From the NCBI GenBank assembly GCA_012960115.1, contig DUBX01000045.1, positions 140,341 through 193,090 on the forward strand: 52,750 nucleotides of DNA, read 5' to 3'. Every line of letters starts with the position of its first letter. Within the stretch, counting starts at the first letter, position 1. Positions 25,566 to 34,912 of the stretch are shown here, piece by piece. A program made the translations under genes and the position numbers. This DNA is from Porticoccaceae bacterium (GTDB lineage Bacteria > Pseudomonadota > Gammaproteobacteria > Pseudomonadales > Porticoccaceae). The notes beneath the pieces are model-generated. The model was not told the DNA's origin. It saw only the letters and a list, made by a program, of their open reading frames with translations, and did not search any database.

Positions 25566-26839
25566 TCCTCAGGTTCTTTTTTAATACGCATGCGAGTAAC
25601 ACAGACCTTTTTGACCATAGTGCCATTAATTTTTTCGGTTTCAAATCGATAATCTTCGACTAAAAAACTAACATTGCCATCAGGAATGCTTTGTAATTGC
25701 TCCAAGGCTAGCCCATTCAAGGTTTTTGGCCCATCGGTGGGCAGAGTCCAGCCGGTGGCTTTGTTGATCTCTCGAATAGTTGCGGCACCATCTATTTCAT
25801 AACTTCCATCACTTCTCGCAATGACGTCTTCCACCTCATCAGCGGTATTCGTGGTGAAGTCCCCAACGATTTCCTCAAGAATATCTTCGAGGGTTACCAG
25901 GCCTTGCATTTCGCCATATTCGTCAACGACGACTGCAAATCGATTCTTGGTTTGTCTGAAGTTAAGTAACTGCTTGGTTAGGGTCGTGCTCTCGGGAATA
26001 AAGTAGGCTTCCTCGGCAAAGCGTTTGATGGCGTTATGGGTTACTTTTTCCGATCGCAAAAGGTGATTCGCTCTTCGGCCATGGAAAATACCAATTATAT
26101 TATTAATATCCCCCTCATAGATTGGTTGGCGCGTGTACTCTGAATCAAGGATAGAGTTCATCAGATCATCTATATTCTCTTCTAGGTCTAAACCTTTGAC
26201 TTCGTTACGAGGGATCATTATGTCTTCGACAGTAGTATTTTCAAGGTCCAGGATTCCCCTTAACATGCCTTGATGGCTGTCTGATAGTTTGTGGCCTGAA
26301 ATATCGACTAATGACTTTAGTTCCTCTGTGTCTAGTCCGTCATCACGATCCTTGTTTGGGTCGAAGCCTAAAAGTGAAATCATGCCATTGGTTAGCGTAT
26401 TCACCATCCAGACAAGGGGAGAGAATAACTGTAGGAGGGGCTTGAGAATATGACTGGCTTTAAAAGCAAACCATTCAGGGTTTTGGGCAGCAATTGTTTT
26501 TGGGGTGACCTCGGAGAAAACCAGCACTAAGATGGTCAAAGATGCTGTTGCCACCCATGGGGCGGCTTCTTTGCCAACGTAAATAATAGCTAACATGTTG
26601 GCGATGATCGCAGCGAGGATATTTACCGAGTTATTGCCTATCAATATCAGGCCAATCAGCTTATCTGGCTTAGCCAGTAATTTTGCCGCTCTACGTGCAC
26701 CGGCGCTTTTTTTTCTTTGGTGTCTAAGCCTGTAGCGATTTAGAGACATCATTCCGGTTTCTGATCCGGAGAAAAAAGCCGATATAAGCAGCAGGATTAT
26801 AAGAGCTGCCCACAAGACTAGGGGGTGTGAACCGTCCAA
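25562..26839 (-). CDS. CorB/HlyC-type membrane protein with CNNM, CBS-pair and CorC domains
   Basis: The 425-residue inner-membrane protein is of the CNNM/CorB family linked to magnesium and cobalt efflux or resistance. An N-terminal CNNM (DUF21) domain with several membrane helices includes ISAFFSGSETGMMSLNRYRLRH. A CBS pair (about 200-330, EDIMIPRNEVKGLD and FAVVVDEYGEMQGLVTLEDILEE) and a C-terminal CorC_HlyC domain follow. The frame opens with TTG at 26839; no in-frame ATG fits. It follows ypjD on the same strand, an arrangement shared with E. coli (yfjD near ypjD and ffh). Ion specificity cannot be told. Confidence 0.93.
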   Translation of the reverse strand: MDGSHPLVLWAALIILLLISAFFSGSETGMMSLNRYRLRHQRKKSAGARRAAKLLAKPDKLIGLILIGNNSVNILAAIIANMLAIIYVGKEAAPWVATASLTILVLVFSEVTPKTIAAQNPEWFAFKASHILKPLLQLFSPLVWMVNTLTNGMISLLGFDPNKDRDDGLDTEELKSLVDISGHKLSDSHQGMLRGILDLENTTVEDIMIPRNEVKGLDLEENIDDLMNSILDSEYTRQPIYEGDINNIIGIFHGRRANHLLRSEKVTHNAIKRFAEEAYFIPESTTLTKQLLNFRQTKNRFAVVVDEYGEMQGLVTLEDILEEIVGDFTTNTADEVEDVIARSDGSYEIDGAATIREINKATGWTLPTDGPKTLNGLALEQLQSIPDGNVSFLVEDYRFETEKINGTMVKKVCVTRMRIKKEPED

Positions 26840-26929
26840 GTATTGGTATCCATTAACATTAGGGTCGGTTATGTTGAATTACTTTTATGGTTTTGGCAAC
26901 TGGCTTTTTATCTAGATTAGCGATCTGCC

Positions 26930-27724
26930 TTAAACGAGGACGAACTCTAATGCAATTTTACTGCCTATATAGCCCATTAAAATTGCAATAAACCCGACCA
27001 AGCTCAAGCTGATCGCTTTGTTTCCTCGCCAGCCTCGATTGTGGCGGCCCCATAATAGAGCGGCGTATACACTCCAAGCTATCAAGCTTAAGATAACTTT
27101 ATGAAGGAGCTTTTGATCAAATAGATCTTCGTAGTATAGGAATCCACTAATCAGAGACAGGCTTAGAAAAATTTCTCCAGCCCAAATAAGTTCGAATAAA
27201 AATGTTTCCATACTTTGCAGAGGAGGAAACGTTCGCATGAGAAAATTTTGATGTTTGTGCTTGAGTTGCCAGTTTTGATAGCCCGTGAGCAAGGCTTGTA
27301 GTGCAGCGATTGCCAGCAGGCTATAAGCTAATATAGATATTAATATGTGACCCTGGATATAGGGTGACATGAAGGCGGCTGTTTTAGTGCTTGGGATAGA
27401 CAGGGCAGCAATTAGGCTAATAGCAGAAATCGGGAATAGCACCAAATACATAGTGTGAAGCGGTTTTTTCTGCCCACTCACAAAAGCCAAGAGATTAATC
27501 ACAAAGGCAATAAAGGCGACAGTTTTCAATAAACTTAAATCGAGACCATTGGCTGAAAACAGCAGGCGTGTGGTGGACAGGCCATGTAACGCTAAGGCTA
27601 TGGTTGTCATCATTTTCAGCAGAGGCAGATTAAAATCCGGCCCTTTAATCAGTTGCCTTAGGAGGTAGATGAATCCTCCTAAATAAATAACTGCTGCGGT
27701 AAAGCCACTGAGGGACGTAAGCAT
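26930..27724 (-). CDS. ypjD: YpjD-like inner-membrane protein (cytochrome c assembly CcsA/HemX fold)
   Basis: This 264-residue, very hydrophobic protein has about eight predicted membrane helices and belongs to the CcsA/CcmC-like family that includes E. coli YpjD. The family handles haem in cytochrome c assembly, but no role is proven for YpjD. The ATG at 27724 is preferred to a TTG at 27739; neither has a clear Shine-Dalgarno. The gene is divergent from ffh and upstream of the corB-like gene, as in E. coli. The conserved histidines His137 region (YIQGHILISILAYSLLAIAA) are visible. Confidence 0.88.
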   Translation of the reverse strand: MLTSLSGFTAAVIYLGGFIYLLRQLIKGPDFNLPLLKMMTTIALALHGLSTTRLLFSANGLDLSLLKTVAFIAFVINLLAFVSGQKKPLHTMYLVLFPISAISLIAALSIPSTKTAAFMSPYIQGHILISILAYSLLAIAALQALLTGYQNWQLKHKHQNFLMRTFPPLQSMETFLFELIWAGEIFLSLSLISGFLYYEDLFDQKLLHKVILSLIAWSVYAALLWGRHNRGWRGNKAISLSLVGFIAILMGYIGSKIALEFVLV

Positions 27725-27798
27725 GGTTAGAAATCGCAAAAAATATAGCTAGAGTGTGGCATATTCCGCTTACGGGGTGAAGTGCAGCAACTAAATAT

Positions 27799-27807
27799 TG
27801 CTATAAT
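27799..27807 (+). promoter_or_regulatory. Extended -10 promoter of ffh
   Basis: TGC is followed at once by a perfect TATAAT (27802-27807), an extended -10 that needs little -35 contact. A start near 27814 would give a 28-nt leader ahead of the ATG at 27842, with AAGGA in between. It also rejects starts upstream of 27814. Confidence 0.65.
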
Positions 27808-27841
27808 ATATGCCTGTGAAGAATCAGTAAGGAAAACTTGT

Positions 27842-29230
27842 ATGGCTATGTTTGAAAATTTGAGTGATCGTCTTGCCCAAAGTCTCAAAAAAATATTGGG
27901 TAAAGGTACTCTTAGTGAAAAAAACATAGAAGAAACATTGCGCGAAGTGCGGATGGCTCTTCTTGAGGCAGACGTCGCTCTGCCGGTAGTTAAAGATTTT
28001 GTGGGGCATGTAAAAGATAGGGCTCTAGGGAAAGAAGTTAATAGTAGCCTTAACCCTGGGCAGCAATTTCTAAAAATTGTGCAAAATGAACTTGAAAATG
28101 TCATGGGGGAGAGTAATCAGTCCCTTGATTTAGCCGTTCAACCACCTGCTGTGATCCTAATGGCTGGATTACAGGGTGCAGGTAAAACAACATCGGTAGC
28201 TAAATTATCTCGCTATTTACGAGAGCGAGAAAAAAAGAAGGTTATGGTGGTTTCGGCTGATATTTATCGTCCTGCGGCAATAGAGCAGCTTAAAATGTTG
28301 GCGGCAGAGGTCAGTGCTGAGTTCTTTCCAAGCCGGCCAGATCAGAAACCTGCAGCTATTGTTAAGGCCGCTATCGCTGCGGCGAAAACTCAATTTATTG
28401 ATGTATTAATTGTTGATACCGCAGGTCGCTTGCATATCGATGGCGAGATGATGTCAGAGATAAAAGAAATCCATGGTGTTGCTAAGCCTGTAGAAACGTT
28501 GTTTGTTATTGATGCCATGATTGGACAGGATGCGGTCAATACAGCACAGGCATTTAATCAGACGCTGCCGCTTACCGGCATTATCTTAACGAAAGTTGAT
28601 GGTGATGCACGGGGTGGTGCGGCGCTGTCAGTAAGGCATGTTACGGGTAAGCCAATTAAGTTTCTTGGGGTCGGAGAGAAAACAGATGCTTTAGAGCCTT
28701 TCCATCCAGAGCGTATTGCCTCTCGAATCCTAGGTATGGGTGATGTACTTTCATTAATAGAGGATGTCGAGCGAAAAGTTGACAAGAAAAAAGCTGAAAA
28801 ACTTGCCCAAAAAGTGGTTAAGGGTAAGCGGTTTGATTTAGAAGATTTGCGTGATCAATTGCAACAAATGAAAAATATGGGTGGTATGGCGGGGCTGATG
28901 GACAAACTGCCGGGCATGGGGAATATGTCGCAAATGGCGCAGCAGGCCAATGCATCTAATCAGTTTGAGCGCATGGAATGCATTATTAACTCAATGACTC
29001 CAAAAGAGCGGAGTAACCCGGATATCCTCAATGGCTCTCGGAAGAGGCGTATAACCATGGGTTCGGGAACTAGCATTCAAGATCTTAATCGGCTTCTCAA
29101 GCAACACAAGCAAATGGGTAAGATGATGAAGAAAATGAAAGGTAAGGGCATGCAAAATATGATGCGTGGTATGAGCGGAATGATGGGATCAGGAGAAGGA
29201 AATCCACCAAGCGGTTTCCCCAGATTTTAA
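27842..29230 (+). CDS. ffh: Signal recognition particle protein Ffh
   Basis: Ffh is the SRP54 GTPase that, with 4.5S RNA, targets nascent inner-membrane proteins to FtsY and the translocon. The 462-residue protein has an N domain (FENLSDRLAQSLKKILGKG), a G domain with GLQGAGKTT at 109-117, DTAGR and TKVDGDARGG, and a methionine-rich M domain with an RNA-binding SGSR-like segment (NGSRKRRITMGSG). The tail is rich in Met, Lys and Gly. The start at 27842 is set by AAGGA (27829-27833) and the extended -10 upstream; ATG 27848 would have too long a spacing. It lies before the rpsP operon, as in E. coli. Confidence 0.97.
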   Translation: MAMFENLSDRLAQSLKKILGKGTLSEKNIEETLREVRMALLEADVALPVVKDFVGHVKDRALGKEVNSSLNPGQQFLKIVQNELENVMGESNQSLDLAVQPPAVILMAGLQGAGKTTSVAKLSRYLREREKKKVMVVSADIYRPAAIEQLKMLAAEVSAEFFPSRPDQKPAAIVKAAIAAAKTQFIDVLIVDTAGRLHIDGEMMSEIKEIHGVAKPVETLFVIDAMIGQDAVNTAQAFNQTLPLTGIILTKVDGDARGGAALSVRHVTGKPIKFLGVGEKTDALEPFHPERIASRILGMGDVLSLIEDVERKVDKKKAEKLAQKVVKGKRFDLEDLRDQLQQMKNMGGMAGLMDKLPGMGNMSQMAQQANASNQFERMECIINSMTPKERSNPDILNGSRKRRITMGSGTSIQDLNRLLKQHKQMGKMMKKMKGKGMQNMMRGMSGMMGSGEGNPPSGFPRF

Positions 29231-29341
29231 TTGATCTCTAGGAGTGTTATTAGGCCTGAGTGTCTAGACAACTAAAGCTAAATTTTTACCTAAAATTAGT
29301 TTCATTTTAAACTCTTTTGACGTACCATACCGCGCCTTTCA

Positions 29342-29369
29342 AGAGAGTCCTTAAGTTAAAGGATTCTCT
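29342..29369 (+). promoter_or_regulatory. Stem-loop in the rpsP operon leader
   Basis: AGAGAGTCCTT (29342-29352) pairs with AAGGATTCTCT (29359-29369), an 11-bp stem with one G-U pair and a 6-nt loop. It lies 53 bases before rpsP and lacks a T-run. It may be a leader element controlling stability or translation; no known family was recognised. Confidence 0.45.
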
Positions 29370-29422
29370 AGTAAGAGCATCGAGATTGGCGATAGTGCCG
29401 CTCGAACACAGGATTTTAGTAA

Positions 29423-29674
29423 ATGGTTACAATTAGATTGGCTCGTGGTGGCGCGAAAAAACGCCCCTTCTATCATATTACGGTTTCCGACTCACGAAAT
29501 GCTCGTGATGCGCGTTACATTGAACGTATTGGCTTTTTCAACCCAATTGCCCGTGGTGCAGAGGAACGTTTACGCGTTGATCTGGAGCGTGCTAGTTACT
29601 GGCAGGGTCAAGGTGCTCAGGTTAGTGATCGCGTATCAGCGCTTCTTAAAGAGGCCGCTAAACAAGCAGCCTAA
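29423..29674 (+). CDS. rpsP: 30S ribosomal protein S16
   Basis: S16 binds 16S rRNA and is needed for 30S assembly. The 83-residue protein begins with the invariant [19 protein letters not shown] and has [20 protein letters not shown]. It is the first gene of rpsP-rimM-trmD-rplS, the standard bacterial operon. The leader upstream holds an 11-bp stem-loop. rimM starts 17 bases after its stop. Confidence 0.98.
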   Translation: MVTIRLARGGAKKRPFYHITVSDSRNARDARYIERIGFFNPIARGAEERLRVDLERASYWQGQGAQVSDRVSALLKEAAKQAA

Positions 29675-29691
29675 TAAGTGCAGGTGTGTCT

Positions 29692-30234
29692 ATGACTAGC
29701 AGCGAACAAGCGTCAGAAATGCTAGTTGTTGGTCGTATAACATCAGTATTTGGTGTTCGAGGGTGGGTGAAAATAGTCTCATACACTGACCAAGTCGAAG
29801 GCTTATTAGATTATCAGCCTTGGTGGATTGATACTGATCAGGGTTTGCTGAAGTTAATTGTGGATGATTGGAAGCGTCACGCTGACGGTATTGTTGTTCA
29901 TTTAAAAGATGTTGATGACCGCGATGTGGCTAAAGCATGGTGCAATCACGACATATTAATAGAGCAAGAACTTCTGCCTAGCTTAGACAACACAGAGTTT
30001 TATTGGCATCAGTTAGTTGGTCTATCCGTTGTCAGCTACTTTGAAAATCAGCAATACAGTCTTGGGGTAGTGAAGTCTCTTATGGAGACCGGCGCCAATG
30101 ACGTGTTACTGGTGAAAGGGGACAGCGGTGCTATTGATCGCGAAGAACGAGCCATTCCCTATACCAAGCAGTTCGTGAGGGACGTGGACTTAGAGGCTAA
30201 AAGGATCAATGTGATCTGGGATCCGCAGTTTTAA
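29692..30234 (+). CDS. rimM: Ribosome maturation factor RimM
   Basis: RimM helps assemble the head of the 30S subunit and contacts S19. The 180-residue protein has the N-terminal barrel ([22 protein letters not shown]) and the C-terminal PRC-barrel ([13 protein letters not shown]...[19 protein letters not shown]). The ATG at 29692 is preferred over the GTG at 29686 because AGG (29682-29684) is then 7 bases away. The length is near that of E. coli RimM (182). Confidence 0.96.
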   Translation: MTSSEQASEMLVVGRITSVFGVRGWVKIVSYTDQVEGLLDYQPWWIDTDQGLLKLIVDDWKRHADGIVVHLKDVDDRDVAKAWCNHDILIEQELLPSLDNTEFYWHQLVGLSVVSYFENQQYSLGVVKSLMETGANDVLLVKGDSGAIDREERAIPYTKQFVRDVDLEAKRINVIWDPQF

Positions 30235-30262
30235 GTCTGTACCTGTAACAGAGGTAAGATTA

Positions 30263-31015
30263 ATGAAAATTGCATTCATTACCCTGTTTCCAGAAATGTT
30301 TGAAGCGGTCACTGCTTATGGAATAAGTGGCCGTTCCGTTAAAAACGGGTTAGTAGAGGTGGCTAGTTTTAACCCGAGAGATTTTGCTGAGGATCGACAT
30401 CAAACTGTAGATGATCGTCCTTACGGTGGTGGGCCAGGCATGGTAATGCTGGTTGAGCCTTTGCGAAGAGCCATTGCGGAAGCTAAACAATGGATGGATG
30501 GGCAGGCATTGGTGATTTATTTATCACCTCAAGGCAAGGTTTTAGACCAACAGGCGATTAACCAATTTGCTGAGAAGAAAAATTTGATTTTAATCGCCGG
30601 TCGGTATGAAGGTATCGATGAGCGTTTAGTTGAGCTTGAGGTTGATGAGGAATGGTCTATTGGAGACTATGTTCTCAGTGGTGGAGAGTTACCAGCAATG
30701 GTTTTGTTGGATGCTCTGATACGGAAAATTCCTGGAGCGCTCGGCCATGAGGATTCGGCAGAGCAAGATTCCTTTGCCCAGGGGTTGTTAGATTGCCCAC
30801 ATTTCACCCGCCCTGAGTTTTATGAGGGGGAAAGGGTCCCAGAGGTTTTACTCTCAGGTGATCATGAAAGAATTAGACGTTGGAGGCTGCAGCAATCTTT
30901 ATTGCGGACTCAACAAAGAAGACCCGAATTACTGGATCGCCTGGAGCTTACTAAAGAGCAACAGGCATTACTCAAGGAAGTGAGTGCTGCGCTGACAGAT
31001 GATGGCAACGGATAA
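30263..31015 (+). CDS. trmD: tRNA (guanine(37)-N1)-methyltransferase TrmD
   Basis: TrmD methylates G37 next to the anticodon and so prevents +1 frameshifting. The 250-residue SPOUT protein has the knotted SAM-binding region: [18 protein letters not shown] at 115-121 and [11 protein letters not shown] at 132-142. The conserved [11 protein letters not shown] segment lies at 52-62. GAGGT precedes the ATG. Its place between rimM and rplS is the standard one. Confidence 0.98.
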   Translation: MKIAFITLFPEMFEAVTAYGISGRSVKNGLVEVASFNPRDFAEDRHQTVDDRPYGGGPGMVMLVEPLRRAIAEAKQWMDGQALVIYLSPQGKVLDQQAINQFAEKKNLILIAGRYEGIDERLVELEVDEEWSIGDYVLSGGELPAMVLLDALIRKIPGALGHEDSAEQDSFAQGLLDCPHFTRPEFYEGERVPEVLLSGDHERIRRWRLQQSLLRTQQRRPELLDRLELTKEQQALLKEVSAALTDDGNG

Positions 31016-31087
31016 TGTTCATCCTCTCTGTACAGAGCTCTAAATCAGGTGGTTTACCACCAACCAATGAAAATTGAGGAGCAAGAA

Positions 31088-31444
31088 ATGACTAATAAAA
31101 CATCTATTATCGCTGCGATTGAAAAAGAGCAGATGGGTAAAGAAATTCCTGACTTTAGCCCCGGTGACACCGTGGTTGTTCAGGTAAAGGTAAAAGAGGG
31201 CACGCGCGAACGTCTTCAGGCATTTGAGGGTGTGGTTCTGGCAAAGCGTAATCGCCAGCTTAATTCAGCCTTCACCGTGCGTAAAATCTCTAATGGCATT
31301 GGTGTGGAGCGTACTTTCCAGACCTATAGCCCATTGGTCGACAGCATTGAAGTTAAGCGCCGAGGAGCGGTTCGTAGAGCCAAGCTATACTACTTGCGTG
31401 AGCGTTCAGGTCGATCAGCACGTATCAAGGAAAAATTAGGTTAA
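31088..31444 (+). CDS. rplS: 50S ribosomal protein L19
   Basis: L19 lies at the 30S-50S interface. The 118-residue product contains the conserved [26 protein letters not shown] and [18 protein letters not shown] segments and ends with a basic tail. The start at 31088 is chosen because GAGGAG (31076-31081) precedes it; the frame is open back to 31049, but that extension has no family support. Two small inverted repeats (31026-31037 and 31048-31061) lie in the trmD-rplS gap. A strong terminator follows. Confidence 0.98.
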   Translation: MTNKTSIIAAIEKEQMGKEIPDFSPGDTVVVQVKVKEGTRERLQAFEGVVLAKRNRQLNSAFTVRKISNGIGVERTFQTYSPLVDSIEVKRRGAVRRAKLYYLRERSGRSARIKEKLG

Positions 31445-31466
31445 TCCCTGATTATTTTCCAACGAG

Positions 31467-31494
31467 AAAGGCGACTGATAGGGTCGCCTTTTTT
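31467..31494 (+). terminator. Terminator of the rpsP operon
   Basis: AAAGGCGAC (31467-31475) pairs with GTCGCCTTT (31483-31491), a 9-bp stem with a 7-nt loop, and the T-run continues to 31494. It lies 23 bases after the rplS stop. Confidence 0.92.
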
Positions 31495-31711
31495 GTGCGC
31501 CAATATTCAAGGAAAATATAAATCGGCTCTATGCTTATTGTTCAAAGAATCCTCTGCCTGATGGCTCTTAGTGCTAAGGGTATTGTTAACATGCCGAGCA
31601 CAATTTCTTTTACTCAAGGGCTGTTAAAGCATAGACTTAGGAAAGATGGAGTGCGATTAGGTCAACGTAACTTCCTGACGTTCACTTTGACCCTACTTTC
31701 GATAAACAAAT

Positions 31712-34210
31712 ATGCGTAAAAAACCGAATAATCCTGATCCCTTTGCGATGAGAGAGGCTGATAAATATGAAAAGCCTATTCCGAGTAGAGAATTTATAAT
31801 TGATTACTTAAGCGAAAGTGTTGGTCCTCTTACCCACAAAGAAATTTGTGTTGCTCTGAATCTTGAAGATGAAGAGCAAATTGAGGCAATGCGTCGGCGT
31901 TTGAGAGCTATGGAGCGCGACGGTCAAGTGGCGAGAAATCGGCGTGATGGTTACGGGACATTAGATAAGCTTAATTTAGTAAAAGGTAGAGTTATTGGAC
32001 ATCCAGAGGGATATGGTTTCGTTAAGCCAACCCAAGGCGATAGCGAAGATATTTATCTTTCTAGCACACAGATGCGCCGTGTATTTGATGGGGATATCGT
32101 ACTCGTACGAATCGCCGGCTGGGATCGACGTGGACGGCCTGATGGAAGTTTAGTCGATGTAGTAGAGAGAAATACTCTGCAGCTAGTGGGCCGTTATTTT
32201 AGTGAAAGCGGCATTCATTTCGTACGCGCTGATAATCCACGAGTAAGCCAAGACATAATGGTGCCACAGGATAAGCTTAATGGCGCTAAACCCGGTCAGA
32301 TTGTTGTTGTAGATATTATCGAACCGCCATCTCGTAAAAACCTCCCTGTAGGGTCGATTAATGAGGTTCTCGGTGAGCACCTTGATCCAGGCCTTGAAGT
32401 GGAGATGTCAATTCGTAATTACGGCATACCGTATCAGTGGAATGATGAAGTTACTGCCCAAACAGCCAAAATTCCTAAACGTGTAACAGACATCAAAGCT
32501 AGGGTCGATTTAAGAGCTACCCCACTAATAACAATTGACGGGGAAGACGCTCGAGATTTTGATGATGCTGTGTTTTGTGAGCCGCAGTCTGGCGGCGGTT
32601 GGCGATTAATCGTAGCTATTGCTGATGTTTCCCATTACGTAACTGTTGGCTCGGCGCTTGATATCGAGGCGTCTGAACGCGGTAATTCAGTGTATTTTCC
32701 AAATCATGTCGTGCCGATGCTACCTGAGAAGTTATCCAACGGTTTATGTTCGCTTAATCCAGCGGAAGATCGTCTGTGCATGGTGTGTGAGATGAAAATT
32801 AACGCTCAAGGGGACATTACTGGATACCAGTTTTCTGAAGCTGTAATGTATTCACATGCGCGGATGACCTATACCCAGGTTGCACAGCTTATTGCCGAAC
32901 AAGGCAATAGCAACGATTCTGGCATTAGGAAACAATTTGCGGCCATCACTCCGCAGGTAGATGCCTTGCATGACTTGTATCAAATTTTACACAAACGCAG
33001 AGCAAAGCGCGGTGCAATAGATTTTGATTCGCAAGAAACTCGAATCCTGTTTGATGGCCAACGAAAAATTAGTCAGATTATCCCGGTTGATCGCACTGCG
33101 GCTCATCGTTTAATCGAAGAATGTATGCTTTGCGCCAATGTGTGTTCGGCAAAATTTCTTGAAAAAGTCGATATCCCAGCCCTGTACAGAGTACATGAAG
33201 GACCCAGTGAAGATCGTCTGAAGTCAGTGCGAGATTTCTTAGCTGAGTTGGGTATTGGCTTGGGGGGTGGCGAGGATCCGCAACCTGAAGATTATCAACG
33301 TGTACTTCGCTCGGCAAAAGGTCGTGATGATGCATCGGTTATTCAGTCGGTGTTGTTGCGGTCAATGAGTCAGGCGGTGTATCAGCCCGACAATTTAGGT
33401 CACTTTGGTTTAGCGTTTGAGGCCTATACTCACTTCACTTCGCCGATTAGGCGCTATGCTGATTTATTAGTACATCGTGCTATTCGTTATTTAATCCGTA
33501 GTGCAAAAAAACGACCTAACGTTTATCGGGCCGAGGGTGCTAAGCCTCTTGATCAAGCGACTATTTACCCTTACACCACAGAGCGGTTAGACCAAGTGGG
33601 AGAGCATTTATCGGTTACTGAACGTCGCGCCGATGAGGCTACTAGAGACGTGGTTAATTGGCTAAAGTGCGAATATCTGATGGAGCGAGTGGGCGAACAG
33701 TACACTGGAGTTGTTAGTGCTGTAACCGGGTTTGGTTTGTTCGTGATGTTAGATGATCTCTATGTCGAGGGGTTAATCCATGTGACAGGGTTACCCAAAG
33801 ATTATTACCATCATGAGGCGGCGCATCATCGGATGGTGGGCGAGCGAACAGGGCGGATATTCCGCCTAGGACAAAAGCTTAGTGTTCGATTGGTTCGGGT
33901 GAACCTAGAAGAGAGAAAGATCGATTTTGAATTGGAAGATGCTACAAGCGAGGGTTCTCAACTTTCAGGAAAAAGCAAAAACACGAAAAAGCCAAAAGTC
34001 TCTACAAAGACTGATCAACTGGCGGCTGAACATAAAAAGAAGCAAAAAGGACGGAGCAAGTCGGCACGAGGTAAGTTATCTAATAATAATAAGGGAAGTC
34101 CTGGTTCATCTAAGAGGCGTAAGTTCGGTGCTAAAAAAATCAGAGCAGGGTCATCTGAAGCTACCCATGCGAAAAAACCGGTTAAAAATAAAGGGCCTAA
34201 AAACAGCTGA
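31712..34210 (+). CDS. rnr: Ribonuclease R
   Basis: RNase R is the processive 3'-5' exoribonuclease that can digest structured RNA in rRNA and mRNA turnover. The 832-residue protein has an N-terminal winged-helix domain (DPFAMREADKYEKPIPSREFI), cold-shock domains, the RNB catalytic domain with Asp276, Asp282, Asp284 and Asp285 (DGEDARDFDDAVF), an S1 domain (about 665-745) and a disordered tail of about 85 residues rich in Lys, Ser and Arg. No Shine-Dalgarno precedes the ATG; the upstream bases are A/T-rich. The frequent downstream partner rlmB is absent, and rnr meets the DUF484 gene stop to stop with no gap. Confidence 0.97.
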   Translation: MRKKPNNPDPFAMREADKYEKPIPSREFIIDYLSESVGPLTHKEICVALNLEDEEQIEAMRRRLRAMERDGQVARNRRDGYGTLDKLNLVKGRVIGHPEGYGFVKPTQGDSEDIYLSSTQMRRVFDGDIVLVRIAGWDRRGRPDGSLVDVVERNTLQLVGRYFSESGIHFVRADNPRVSQDIMVPQDKLNGAKPGQIVVVDIIEPPSRKNLPVGSINEVLGEHLDPGLEVEMSIRNYGIPYQWNDEVTAQTAKIPKRVTDIKARVDLRATPLITIDGEDARDFDDAVFCEPQSGGGWRLIVAIADVSHYVTVGSALDIEASERGNSVYFPNHVVPMLPEKLSNGLCSLNPAEDRLCMVCEMKINAQGDITGYQFSEAVMYSHARMTYTQVAQLIAEQGNSNDSGIRKQFAAITPQVDALHDLYQILHKRRAKRGAIDFDSQETRILFDGQRKISQIIPVDRTAAHRLIEECMLCANVCSAKFLEKVDIPALYRVHEGPSEDRLKSVRDFLAELGIGLGGGEDPQPEDYQRVLRSAKGRDDASVIQSVLLRSMSQAVYQPDNLGHFGLAFEAYTHFTSPIRRYADLLVHRAIRYLIRSAKKRPNVYRAEGAKPLDQATIYPYTTERLDQVGEHLSVTERRADEATRDVVNWLKCEYLMERVGEQYTGVVSAVTGFGLFVMLDDLYVEGLIHVTGLPKDYYHHEAAHHRMVGERTGRIFRLGQKLSVRLVRVNLEERKIDFELEDATSEGSQLSGKSKNTKKPKVSTKTDQLAAEHKKKQKGRSKSARGKLSNNNKGSPGSSKRRKFGAKKIRAGSSEATHAKKPVKNKGPKNS

Positions 34211-34912
34211 TTATTTCTTTTGTTTGTTCCGCGATTTCAAATACTGAGGGAGCAAGCGGCTGAGTACCTCGGCAAGGTAATCTAGGAATATCGTACCCAT
34301 GTCGTTTTGGTAAAAATGCGGATCACTGTTACCAAGCGCTAAAATACCTAACTTACTATCTTGGCCCAAAACGACTGTGGCCGCAGAGCCTAAGATATTT
34401 CGATGATCACCGAATAGAAAGTTCATCTCAGAGGCCCCCAATTGACCACAGACCGTCCCAGGTAAGGACAATATCGAAGCAATATCCTTATGGGCTTTAT
34501 CCGGACTTGAGATTCGAGCCATACTCTTAGGTAGATTCACTTCATCGCCAAAAAGAGTCAAACTATAAGCTTCAACACCATAATCTGTGCCTAGACTCTC
34601 ATATAGAGACTCTATTAATGCTCCAAGAGTATTGGCTTCGAGAAGGCCAGATATTAGGTGATTGGTCTTTTCAAACATCATCTCATTTTCTTGAGCAGCG
34701 CTATGCAGACTGTCGAGTTGCTGTTTCATTTCGCTGTTGCGACTGCGCAATACAGCTAGCTGTCTCTCAATGAGAGATACTGCACCCTCAGTGTTATGCG
34801 GCACGATCATAGTCTCAAGGATATCTGGATTTTCATCAAAGAAAGAGGGGTTATCTCGAAGGTAACCGCGTACCTGCTTAACACTTATGTCGGTTGGTTT
34901 TTTAGTACTCAT
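34211..34912 (-). CDS. DUF484 family protein (YigA-like)
   Basis: The 233-residue protein belongs to DUF484, a family with a GAF-like fold and unknown function. The N-terminal part has the family motif VRGYLRDNPSFFDENPDILETM, followed by SLIERQLAVLRSRN and a short coiled coil (about 45-75). The C-terminal GAF-like part runs from about 85 to the end. Its start overlaps the dapF stop by 4 bases (ATGA type), so the two are coupled. In many gammaproteobacteria the next gene is xerC; here the operon ends instead against rnr. No signal peptide or membrane helix is seen. Confidence 0.9.
   Translation of the reverse strand: MSTKKPTDISVKQVRGYLRDNPSFFDENPDILETMIVPHNTEGAVSLIERQLAVLRSRNSEMKQQLDSLHSAAQENEMMFEKTNHLISGLLEANTLGALIESLYESLGTDYGVEAYSLTLFGDEVNLPKSMARISSPDKAHKDIASILSLPGTVCGQLGASEMNFLFGDHRNILGSAATVVLGQDSKLGILALGNSDPHFYQNDMGTIFLDYLAEVLSRLLPQYLKSRNKQKK

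Noticed and set aside
29261-29270. TGTCTAGACA palindrome after ffh
   Set aside because: A lone 10-bp palindrome without flanking promoter or repeat; expected by chance in a window this size.
31531-31719. A 62-codon frame between rplS and rnr
   Set aside because: It has no recognisable family, no nearby ribosome binding site and overlaps the rnr start. The 217-base gap otherwise shows only the operon terminator; I see no gene in it.
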